Of a DNA stretch of 5,094 nt, positions 1 to 5,094 are shown piece by piece. This stretch comes from CAZKDV01 sp964551645 (GTDB lineage Bacteria; Bacteroidota; Bacteroidia; Bacteroidales; DTU049). The notes beneath the pieces are model-generated. The model was given only the letters and a program-made list of their open reading frames with translations, was not told the origin of the DNA and searched no databases. The stretch is taken from NCBI GenBank assembly GCA_964551645.1, contig CAZKDV010000123.1, positions 1 to 5,094 of the forward strand, written 5' to 3'. The translations under genes were made by a program, and so were the position numbers. Position 1 is the stretch's first letter. Each line of letters begins with the position of its first letter.

Positions 1-23
1 TAGTAAATTGAAAATTAATCGTT

Positions 24-236
24 TCAAAATCCCAAACTACGCATAGCCAAACCGTGAACTAAGCTACATTTTTCTAAAAGAGTAAATAGTTTATTGAATA
101 GTATTCGTAACTCTTCTTCTTTAATATTTTGTATTTGATTTTTTAATTCCTCTGTGAAAGTAAAATTTTTCACATATCCATTTTCACATTCTTCGGATAG
201 TGAAATAGCAATTTTTAAAATATCTTTTCTGTTCAT
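24..236 (-). CDS. Small conserved-looking protein of unknown function, coupled to the V4R gene
   Basis: I do not recognise this 70-residue protein. It has no signal peptide and no membrane segment. It looks soluble and mostly helical, with a charged middle (residues about 29-48) and a C-terminal part that ends in HGLAMRSLGF. It has two cysteines, C17 (in SEECENGY) and C57 (in EKCSLVHG), with H61 four residues after C57. The ATG shares one base with the TAA stop of the V4R-domain gene upstream (TAATG), which implies translational coupling and a shared transcript running from recJ. There is no Shine-Dalgarno motif, only an A-rich leader. The tight junction, the balanced composition and a complete ORF ending in TGA support a real gene. 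Function is not known; a partner or accessory role to the V4R protein is inference from position only. Confidence 0.75.
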   Translation of the reverse strand: MNRKDILKIAISLSEECENGYVKNFTFTEELKNQIQNIKEEELRILFNKLFTLLEKCSLVHGLAMRSLGF

Positions 237-745
237 TATTTTCTTTTAATTTCAAATCTACACACTTTATCGCCACTTGACCAGCAATCAATTTCCTTAA
301 CAAGAAACTCAAAACCGAAGTATTCATATAATATTCCCGCTAATAATCCTTCATCATAATCGTATGTAGTTTCGTTAGAAATAGGCAAACCGGAGCAATC
401 TAAATCTTCTTCGATTACAAAAGTAAAGTTCATGTTTTCCAAGTTTGTTTCTTCAACTTTTAGTATTCCAATTTTAAGTTCTAAAAGTATATTTTGTAAT
501 TGTGAAATAAAAGGGACTAATTCAAGCGATTTATCGAGCATATTGTTGCAAAATGCTTTCCCGGCTATTTCCCCAGCTTTATAGAATATTTCTTTAGTTG
601 TTTTTATCCCAAATTTTTCATTTAATATATCACGAAAAGTATATTGCATTAATCTATATATTGCAACATGAGTTGTTGTTCCTAAATTTGGTCTTCCGAG
701 TTCAATATCTCCGATATTTTCCCATTGAAATTCATATTTGCCCAT
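236..745 (-). CDS. V4R (4-vinyl reductase) domain protein
   Basis: This 169-residue soluble protein carries a C-terminal V4R domain at about residues 108-167. The visible signature is DLDCSGLP (C117), then YDEGLLAG (131-137 region), then KEIDCWSSGDKVCRFEI with C154 and C162. V4R domains are known as small-ligand or metal-binding sensor domains; they occur in aromatic-responsive regulators and in proteins related to bacteriochlorophyll reduction and methanogenesis. The N-terminal part (about 12-100) contains a GRPNLGTTT stretch followed by helices, including YKAGEIAGKAF near 55-65, typical of the helical region in front of V4R. No DNA-binding, kinase or GGDEF domain is fused, so it would have to act through a partner. 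It lies 33 nt after recJ and overlaps the next small gene by 1 nt. The domain call is strong; the ligand and cellular role are unknown. Confidence 0.88.
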   Translation of the reverse strand: MGKYEFQWENIGDIELGRPNLGTTTHVAIYRLMQYTFRDILNEKFGIKTTKEIFYKAGEIAGKAFCNNMLDKSLELVPFISQLQNILLELKIGILKVEETNLENMNFTFVIEEDLDCSGLPISNETTYDYDEGLLAGILYEYFGFEFLVKEIDCWSSGDKVCRFEIKRK

Positions 746-778
746 AATTTTTAGTAAATTAAAAAATTAATAATTGTT

Positions 779-2557
779 TTAATGTTCTTCTATTTCTTCG
801 TCAATATACATATCCTTGATGGTAAGCTGTGTACTTATGACACCATTCCATTCGTTTTCGTCAATATGATAACAAATTTGGGCAGGTTTTCTTTCGTCAT
901 GAAATTTGCTAAATAGATGTGCAAAATTAAAAGCGATAGCATCGAAACCCATCCCACGAAATTCAGCTTGAGTAATATTTAGTTTTAAGTGATTGTTTCC
1001 AATTGGGCGGGAATGACCTGTATCATAAGTGTTCTTAGTGTGAAATATTGGAGACATATTGCCAGGTCCAAAAGGTGCAAATTGTTTGAGTGTTTTAATA
1101 AATTTTGGTGTAATATCAGAAAATTCAATTGTATCGTCAATTTCAATTTCTGGTATCATCATATCTTCGGTAAGTGTTTTACTTGCTACCTCTTCAAAGT
1201 GTTTGCAAAGAGTTTGAAAGTTATCAGATTTGAGAGACATTCCGGCTGCATATTTGTGTCCGCCAAAATGCTCAAGAAGATGGCTACATGATTCAACAGC
1301 TTGATACAAATCAAAGTCTTTTATCGAACGAGCAGAGCCTGTATATAATCCATTTGATTCAGTAAAAACCATAGTGGGTTTGTAAAAAAACTCAACTAAT
1401 TGAGATGCAACTATACCTATGATGCCTTTGTGCCAATTTTTATCAAAAAGAACTATAGTTTTTTTATTGTGAAAATTTGGGTCGCTTTGCACTCTTTTAA
1501 CGGCTTCTTCAAAAGCGGATTTATTCAAATTTTTTCTTTCAGTATTAAATTCATCTATTTTTTCTGCTAATTCTAATGATTCGTCAAGTGTTTGCGAAAG
1601 AAGAAGGTCAACAGAGTCTTTTGCTTGTTTAATTCTGCCTGCTGCATTAACTCTTGGAGCTATTGTAAAAACTAATTCCGAAATTGTAATGTATTTAGAG
1701 AAATTATATTCAACTTTTTCTAAACTTTCAGGACGGCGTTTAATTCCAGCCGTTTTCAAACATGCTTCTATGCCCGGTCTCGGATTAGTGTTGATTCTTT
1801 TTAGTCCGTAATAAGCCATTATTCTATTTTCTCCTGTAATAGGGACAATGTCGGCAGCAATGCTAAGCACAACTAAGTCTAATAGAGGTTTAATGTCATC
1901 AAAAGGAATTTTATATTTTTCGGCTAATGCTTGCACCAATTTGAATCCTACACCGCAACCAGATAATTCTTTATATGGATATTGACAATCGGTTCTTTTT
2001 GGATTTAAAATTGCAATTGCATCGGGCAGTGAATCTCCTTCGTTGTGGTGGTCGCAAATAATAAAATCTATATTTTTTTCATTTCCGTATTTAATTTTAT
2101 CAATAGCTTTAGTGCCACAATCAAGTGTGATGATTAATTTAAAGTTATGCTGGTGTGCATAATCAATCCCGACAATTGATATTCCATATCCTTCTTTGTC
2201 TCTATCTGGGATATAAAAGTCTATGTTGGGGCTAAGCCTCGAAATGAAAGAATATACAAGTGCTACAGCTGAAGTTCCATCAACATCATAATCTCCGTAT
2301 ATTAATATTTTTTCATCATTATTTATAGCTTGTTTAATTCTTTCAGTAGCAATATCCATATCTTTCATTAAGAAAGGATCGTGAAGTTTTTTTATATCGG
2401 GACGAAAAAAATTTCTGGCATCTTCAAAGTTTGTTATGCCTCTTTGAACAAGCAGATTGGATAATATTGGATTTATGTTATTAAGTTCCTTGCTAAGTTT
2501 AGTAATCAAGTCGGCATTACCTTTTTTCTTAAATTTCCATTCTTTTTGTAATGCCAT
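779..2557 (-). CDS. recJ: Single-stranded-DNA-specific exonuclease RecJ
   Basis: RecJ degrades single-stranded DNA 5' to 3' in the cytoplasm, serving RecF-type recombination, mismatch repair and base excision repair. The 592 residues match the usual length. The DHH phosphoesterase domain shows its metal-binding motifs: YGDYDVDG (D89 and D91), LDCG (D146), CDHH (D169, H170, H171) and AADIVP (D236). PRVNAAGR (301-308) follows. The DHHA1 domain shows GIIGIVASQL (378-387), GSARS (407-411) and the glycine-rich GGHKYAAG (432-439). The C-terminal OB-fold region runs from about 465 and includes FAPFGPGN (493-500). All catalytic residues I can check are intact. The ATG at 2557 sits about 24 nt downstream of a TATATTTG promoter element and has no Shine-Dalgarno. 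It is the first gene of a probable three-gene operon with the V4R and 70-residue genes. Confidence 0.98.
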   Translation of the reverse strand: MALQKEWKFKKKGNADLITKLSKELNNINPILSNLLVQRGITNFEDARNFFRPDIKKLHDPFLMKDMDIATERIKQAINNDEKILIYGDYDVDGTSAVALVYSFISRLSPNIDFYIPDRDKEGYGISIVGIDYAHQHNFKLIITLDCGTKAIDKIKYGNEKNIDFIICDHHNEGDSLPDAIAILNPKRTDCQYPYKELSGCGVGFKLVQALAEKYKIPFDDIKPLLDLVVLSIAADIVPITGENRIMAYYGLKRINTNPRPGIEACLKTAGIKRRPESLEKVEYNFSKYITISELVFTIAPRVNAAGRIKQAKDSVDLLLSQTLDESLELAEKIDEFNTERKNLNKSAFEEAVKRVQSDPNFHNKKTIVLFDKNWHKGIIGIVASQLVEFFYKPTMVFTESNGLYTGSARSIKDFDLYQAVESCSHLLEHFGGHKYAAGMSLKSDNFQTLCKHFEEVASKTLTEDMMIPEIEIDDTIEFSDITPKFIKTLKQFAPFGPGNMSPIFHTKNTYDTGHSRPIGNNHLKLNITQAEFRGMGFDAIAFNFAHLFSKFHDERKPAQICYHIDENEWNGVISTQLTIKDMYIDEEIEEH

Positions 2558-2581
2558 AGTATTATGTGTTATTTGAATTTA

Positions 2582-2589
2582 CAAATATA
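2582..2589 (-). promoter_or_regulatory. Probable recJ promoter, Bacteroidota-type -7 element
   Basis: On the minus strand this reads TATATTTG, a full match to the Bacteroidota -7 consensus TAnnTTTG. A TTTC (2608-2611), one mismatch from the -33 TTTG, lies 18 nt upstream, which is acceptable spacing. Transcription would begin near 2575, leaving a leader of roughly 18 nt before the recJ ATG. The match is seen in the sequence; activity is inferred. Confidence 0.6.
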
Positions 2590-2620
2590 CATCTTTTTTA
2601 GATTACTGAAATTTTTATCA

Positions 2621-2628
2621 TACTTTTG
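2621..2628 (+). promoter_or_regulatory. Probable lipoprotein-gene promoter, Bacteroidota-type -7 element
   Basis: The plus strand reads TACTTTTG followed by C, a full match to TAnnTTTG. No clear -33 TTTG is present; only a T-rich run ending in TTAG at about 2595-2601 lies at suitable distance. The initiation site would be near 2635, so the leader before the ATG at 2649 would be short, about 14 nt. It faces away from the recJ promoter, 31 bp separating the two -7 elements. Confidence 0.55.
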
Positions 2629-2648
2629 CAATTCTAATTTGAAATATC

Positions 2649-2825
2649 ATGAGAAAACTTGTAATTGGACTGTTTGTTAGCTTTATAATCTTTTCTTGTG
2701 GTTCGCAATTTGAGCAAACAGAGGAGCAAAGATTACAAGATTCAATAAAATCTGAACAAGAACGGAGTTCTGCAATCGAAAATGCAGATGATTTTTTTTC
2801 AAGCGTTGAAACTAATGATGAGTAA
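2649..2825 (+). CDS. Small predicted lipoprotein, 58 residues
   Basis: This short gene is the only one on the plus strand. The N-terminus is a clear lipoprotein signal peptide: MRKL, a hydrophobic stretch (about 5-15), then IFSCGS with the lipidated cysteine at position 17. The SCG context is very common in Bacteroidota lipoproteins. The mature part would be only 42 residues, with no other cysteine. It is strongly acidic (12 Asp/Glu against 3 Lys/Arg), rich in Gln and Ser, and probably a single amphipathic helix (about 22-50). No enzymatic domain is possible at this size, and I recognise no family. A TACTTTTG promoter element lies 20 nt upstream of the ATG. The gene is divergent from recJ and convergent with cvpA, so it is probably monocistronic. 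A signal peptide plus a matching promoter makes a chance ORF unlikely. Confidence 0.72.
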   Translation: MRKLVIGLFVSFIIFSCGSQFEQTEEQRLQDSIKSEQERSSAIENADDFFSSVETNDE

Positions 2826-2866
2826 GGTTTTTATTAAAAAAAAGCTGAACAAAATTCGTTTATTAT

Positions 2867-3367
2867 CTAATCATTATTGTTTAAAACAATTTTTTTAAGA
2901 TATGGTATTGTGTGTTCAGCCAGATAGCACAATGGATTTATCAAAATTGATGATTCTTTAGTTTCTGGTTTAATAAATTGTTCTTTTGAGTCTATTCTAA
3001 TCACGGTAAATAATATTACTCCAATAATTAGTGCATATTTAAAAATTCCGAGTAACATTCCGATAGTTTTATTTAGCCAACCTAATGCAATTGCTTTGAC
3101 AAGCAATGTAACTAAATAAGCAGTTAGCATGACGGAAATTGCAACAATTGCAAAAACGATTACAAATGCGAGTATTTTTACGCTTTGCTCGGATAATGAA
3201 GTAATTTCTAATAATTGATTAAATAATTTATGAGAATATTTTGCACCTAACATAAATCCAAGTATTAGAGCAAATATCTGGGCAATTTCTGTAATAATTC
3301 CTTTTTTAAACCCTTTTATGGCACCCCAAGCAATTGGTATTATAATGATGATGTCAATTCCGGACAT
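2867..3367 (-). CDS. cvpA: CvpA family inner-membrane protein
   Basis: This 166-residue protein has four predicted membrane helices at about 3-19, 26-42, 63-92 and 101-123, the standard CvpA topology and length. Family features visible are the GAIKGFKKGIITEI stretch between helices 1 and 2, GWLNKTIGMLLGIFKYALI leading into helix 4, and a C-terminal tail with a SSILINPL..AEHTIP pattern (139-155). CvpA was named for its requirement in colicin V production in E. coli and has been linked to envelope stress and bile resistance in other bacteria; its molecular role is unsettled. It begins 4 nt after the mlaF stop, so it is almost certainly cotranscribed with mlaEF, consistent with an envelope role. 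The stop is TAG, and a 41-nt convergent gap separates it from the lipoprotein gene. The symbol denotes family membership, not proven orthology. Confidence 0.88.
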   Translation of the reverse strand: MSGIDIIIIIPIAWGAIKGFKKGIITEIAQIFALILGFMLGAKYSHKLFNQLLEITSLSEQSVKILAFVIVFAIVAISVMLTAYLVTLLVKAIALGWLNKTIGMLLGIFKYALIIGVILFTVIRIDSKEQFIKPETKESSILINPLCYLAEHTIPYLKKIVLNNND

Positions 3368-3371
3368 AAAT

Positions 3372-4127
3372 TTATGTAGCTGACTTTTTTAAACGCTTTG
3401 TTAGTTCGGTAGCATAAACAAAATTATTGATTTCTTGATTATCTGTTTGAAGTATTTCAATATTTGTACCTTCCCACCATAGTTCCCCTTGATGTATGAA
3501 TGCAATTTTATCTCCAATTTCCATCACCGAGTTCATGTCATGAGTGTTGATGATAGTTGTCATGTTATATTCTTGTGTTAGTTCACTAATTAAGTTATCA
3601 ATTACAATTGCAGTTTTAGGATCTAAGCCTGAATTTGGTTCATCACAAAATAAGTATTTTGGGTTCATGGAAATAGCTCTTGCAATTGCAACTCTTTTTT
3701 TCATTCCGCCGCTTATTTCTGATGGAAACAAATTGTTAGCATTATTTAAGTTTACTCTTTGCAAGCAAAAATTTACTCTTTCTTGTTTTTCAGCAATTGA
3801 GAATTTAGTAAACATATTTAGTGGAAACATGACATTTTCTTCAACTGTCATAGAATCAAATAATGCACAGCCCTGAAATACCATTCCAATTTCTTGCCTG
3901 ATAATCTTTTTTTCTTCGATAGAAATACTTGAAAAATTTCTATTATCAAATAAAATATTTCCTTCGTCAATTTCAAGTAAGCCAAGCAAACATTTCATTA
4001 AAACAGTTTTTCCGGAGCCACTTTGCCCAATAATTAGATTAGTCTTGCCCGGCTCAAAAGTAGTTGATATGTTTTTCAATACTTTATGTTCTCCAAATGA
4101 TTTAGATACATTTGCAACTGTAATCAT
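3372..4127 (-). CDS. mlaF: MlaF-type ATPase of a phospholipid (MCE) ABC transporter
   Basis: This is the cytoplasmic ATP-binding subunit that pairs with MlaE to drive phospholipid movement linked to outer-membrane lipid asymmetry. All ABC ATPase motifs are visible in 251 residues: Walker A GQSGSGKT (34-41), Q-loop Q85 in VFQGCALFDSMTV, signature SEISGGMKKR (136-145), Walker B YLFCDEP with D162 and catalytic E163, D-loop SGLD (166-169) and switch H196 (NTHDM). The SGGM signature in place of SGGQ and the FQGCALFDSMTVEENV stretch are typical of the MlaF subfamily rather than of generic importers. Its ATG overlaps the mlaE TGA by 4 nt (ATGA), indicating coupled translation of the two subunits. 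cvpA follows after 4 nt. All catalytic positions are intact. The transport direction cannot be judged from sequence. Confidence 0.94.
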   Translation of the reverse strand: MITVANVSKSFGEHKVLKNISTTFEPGKTNLIIGQSGSGKTVLMKCLLGLLEIDEGNILFDNRNFSSISIEEKKIIRQEIGMVFQGCALFDSMTVEENVMFPLNMFTKFSIAEKQERVNFCLQRVNLNNANNLFPSEISGGMKKRVAIARAISMNPKYLFCDEPNSGLDPKTAIVIDNLISELTQEYNMTTIINTHDMNSVMEIGDKIAFIHQGELWWEGTNIEILQTDNQEINNFVYATELTKRLKKSAT

Positions 4128-4864
4128 GTCAATAACAACTGAGTGATTATTAAATTAAACAGTATAATTGCAATACTGCTGTGGACAACTGCCTTTGTAC
4201 TGTTTTTTCCTACTTCTAAAGCTCCTCCATTTACGGTATATCCATAAAAACCAGATATGGAAACAATGATAAATGCAAAAACTATGCTTTTTATCAAGGC
4301 ATAATAAATTTCAAAAGCTACAAAAAAAGATTGTACTCCGAACAAATATGTTTCTACTGAAAATGCAGGAGACATATAAGCAACAAACCAGCCACCTATA
4401 AGACCAAGTCCCATGCTGAAAATTACTAAAATTGGGTTAAATAGTAAAGCTGCAAACATCTTAGGAAGTATAAGAAAATTTGCCGAATTAATGCCCATAA
4501 CATCTATTGCATCAATTTGCTCCGTAATACGCATGGTCCCAATCTCGCCTGCTATCCGTGAGCCTACTTTGCCGGCAAGAATTAAACTTATGATGGTGGG
4601 CGAAAATTCAAGAACTATGGTTTGTCTTGTTATGTAGCCAATGGTGTATTTAGGTATTAGCGGAGAATCTATATTGTAAGCCGTTTGCATGGCTACTACT
4701 GCACCTATGAATACTGAAATAATGGCAACTATGCCGATGGAGTCAATGCCAAGAAAAAAGAACTCATCTAAAAGCTGCTTGCGAAATACATTAATTCGCT
4801 CTGGTTTTTTGAAAACCCTACGCATTAGTAATATGTATTCGCCAAGGTGTTTTATTGCTTTCAC
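4124..4864 (-). CDS. mlaE: MlaE-type permease of a phospholipid (MCE) ABC transporter
   Basis: This is the inner-membrane permease of the MlaFED-type transporter. The 246 residues match the family length. An amphipathic N-terminal segment (about 4-35) is followed by hydrophobic segments at about 42-62, 80-100, 131-165, 180-205 and 225-245. The family hallmark is the cytoplasmic LAGKVGSRIAGEIGTMRITEQIDAIDVMG (97-124), whose EQIDAI stretch contacts the ATPase. GFYGYTVNGGALEVGKNSTKAVV (205-227) is a second conserved block. The start is GTG (4862-4864), not ATG: an in-frame TGA lies 12 nt upstream with no ATG between, and the first ATG inside the gene (Met14) would cut away the MKAIKHLGEYILL segment that family members carry. 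It lies 30 nt after valS and overlaps mlaF by 4 nt. Confidence 0.94.
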   Translation of the reverse strand: MKAIKHLGEYILLMRRVFKKPERINVFRKQLLDEFFFLGIDSIGIVAIISVFIGAVVAMQTAYNIDSPLIPKYTIGYITRQTIVLEFSPTIISLILAGKVGSRIAGEIGTMRITEQIDAIDVMGINSANFLILPKMFAALLFNPILVIFSMGLGLIGGWFVAYMSPAFSVETYLFGVQSFFVAFEIYYALIKSIVFAFIIVSISGFYGYTVNGGALEVGKNSTKAVVHSSIAIILFNLIITQLLLT

Positions 4865-4894
4865 TTTTTTATATCAACTTAGATGTTTTATGGT

Positions 4895-5094
4895 TTATTT
4901 ATTTTCAATTTGCTTTTTCAATAATTCAAGTTTTTGTAATACATCTTGCTCTTTTTTTCTTTCTTTTGCTATTACTTCTGCAGGCGCTCCTGACATAAAT
5001 TTTTCATTTGAAAGTTTTTTTCTAATGCCATCAAGAAACTGCTCGTAGTACGCAATTTCTTTTTGAATTTCATCAATATTAATTTGACTATTGT
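4895..5094 (-). CDS. valS: Valyl-tRNA synthetase, C-terminal end (partial)
   Basis: Only the last 65 complete codons are in the window; the gene continues past the right edge. The frame reads from an Asn codon at 5090-5092 to a TAA at 4895-4897. The segment EIAYYEQFLDGIRKKLSNEKFMSGAPAEVIAKERKKEQD is the characteristic C-terminal coiled-coil arm of ValRS: the helix, KLSNxxF, xxAPxxVxxxERKK, then a second charged helix ending in QIENK. In ValRS this arm binds tRNA-Val, while the Rossmann-fold catalytic and editing domains would lie outside the window. The stop is 30 nt before mlaE, with no promoter-like TAnnTTTG or hairpin in the gap, so readthrough into mlaEF-cvpA is likely. The identity is firm, since this arm is distinctive even in a short fragment. 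Confidence 0.93.
   Translation of the reverse strand, partial: NSQINIDEIQKEIAYYEQFLDGIRKKLSNEKFMSGAPAEVIAKERKKEQDVLQKLELLKKQIENK

Noticed and set aside
746..778. A/T-rich gap between recJ and the V4R gene as a promoter or terminator
   Set aside because: It contains no TAnnTTTG element and only A/T palindromes without GC pairs; readthrough from recJ is the simpler reading.
989..1291. Plus-strand open frame of 100 codons opposite recJ
   Set aside because: It is antisense to the conserved DHHA1 and C-terminal region of RecJ. The Cys/Phe-rich translation is typical of a spurious frame.
2591..2603. Short palindrome ATCT-TTTTT-AGAT in the middle of the divergent promoter region, possible operator
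   Set aside because: The arms are only 4 bp in very AT-rich DNA, which is expected by chance, and there is no second copy nearby.
2826..2866. Possible bidirectional terminator in the convergent gap between the lipoprotein gene and cvpA
   Set aside because: There is an A/T-only inverted repeat (TTTTT ATT AAAAA at 2828-2840) and, on the minus strand, a very weak 4-bp stem before a T8 tract. Neither has a GC-rich stem, so I do not call a terminator.
3544..3876. Plus-strand open frame of 110 codons opposite mlaF
   Set aside because: It lies wholly inside mlaF, whose motifs are all intact, and the encoded peptide has no recognisable domain.
4689..5048. Plus-strand open frame of 119 codons across the mlaE/valS junction
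   Set aside because: It is antisense to two clearly coding genes and shows no family features; it is a shadow frame.

Overview
This window is very AT-rich and densely packed with genes. It most likely comes from a member of the Bacteroidota. The clues are two upstream motifs matching the Bacteroidota -7 promoter element (TAnnTTTG), no Shine-Dalgarno sequence at any start, a small lipoprotein with the typical SCG lipobox context, and RecJ, MlaE, MlaF, CvpA and ValRS sequences that read like Bacteroidota versions. I cannot name a genus.

Layout: all genes but one lie on the minus strand, in two blocks. The right block, read from the window edge leftwards, is the 3' end of valS (65 complete codons), mlaE, mlaF and cvpA. 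Spacing is tight: 30 nt, then a 4-nt ATGA overlap, then 4 nt, so this looks like one operon. The left block is recJ, a V4R-domain protein and a 70-residue unknown protein, with a 33-nt gap and then a TAATG overlap, so it looks like a second operon. Between the blocks a 58-residue predicted lipoprotein runs on the plus strand, at 2649-2825. It is divergent from recJ and convergent with cvpA.

Function: MlaE and MlaF are the permease and ATPase of an MCE-type phospholipid transporter that works between the inner and outer membranes. No MCE-domain (MlaD-like) partner gene is present here. CvpA is a four-helix inner-membrane protein of poorly understood role. RecJ is the 5'-3' single-strand exonuclease of recombination and repair. 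The V4R protein and the small protein after it are the least understood part. Their translational coupling suggests they work together, possibly as a small-ligand or metal-sensing module.

The 91-bp gap at 2558-2648 holds back-to-back promoters for recJ and the lipoprotein. No RNA gene, mobile element, CRISPR array or convincing intrinsic terminator was seen, and no gene-free stretch exceeds 100 bp. Most of the window is conserved housekeeping sequence. The points worth a second look are the V4R/small-protein pair and the small lipoprotein.
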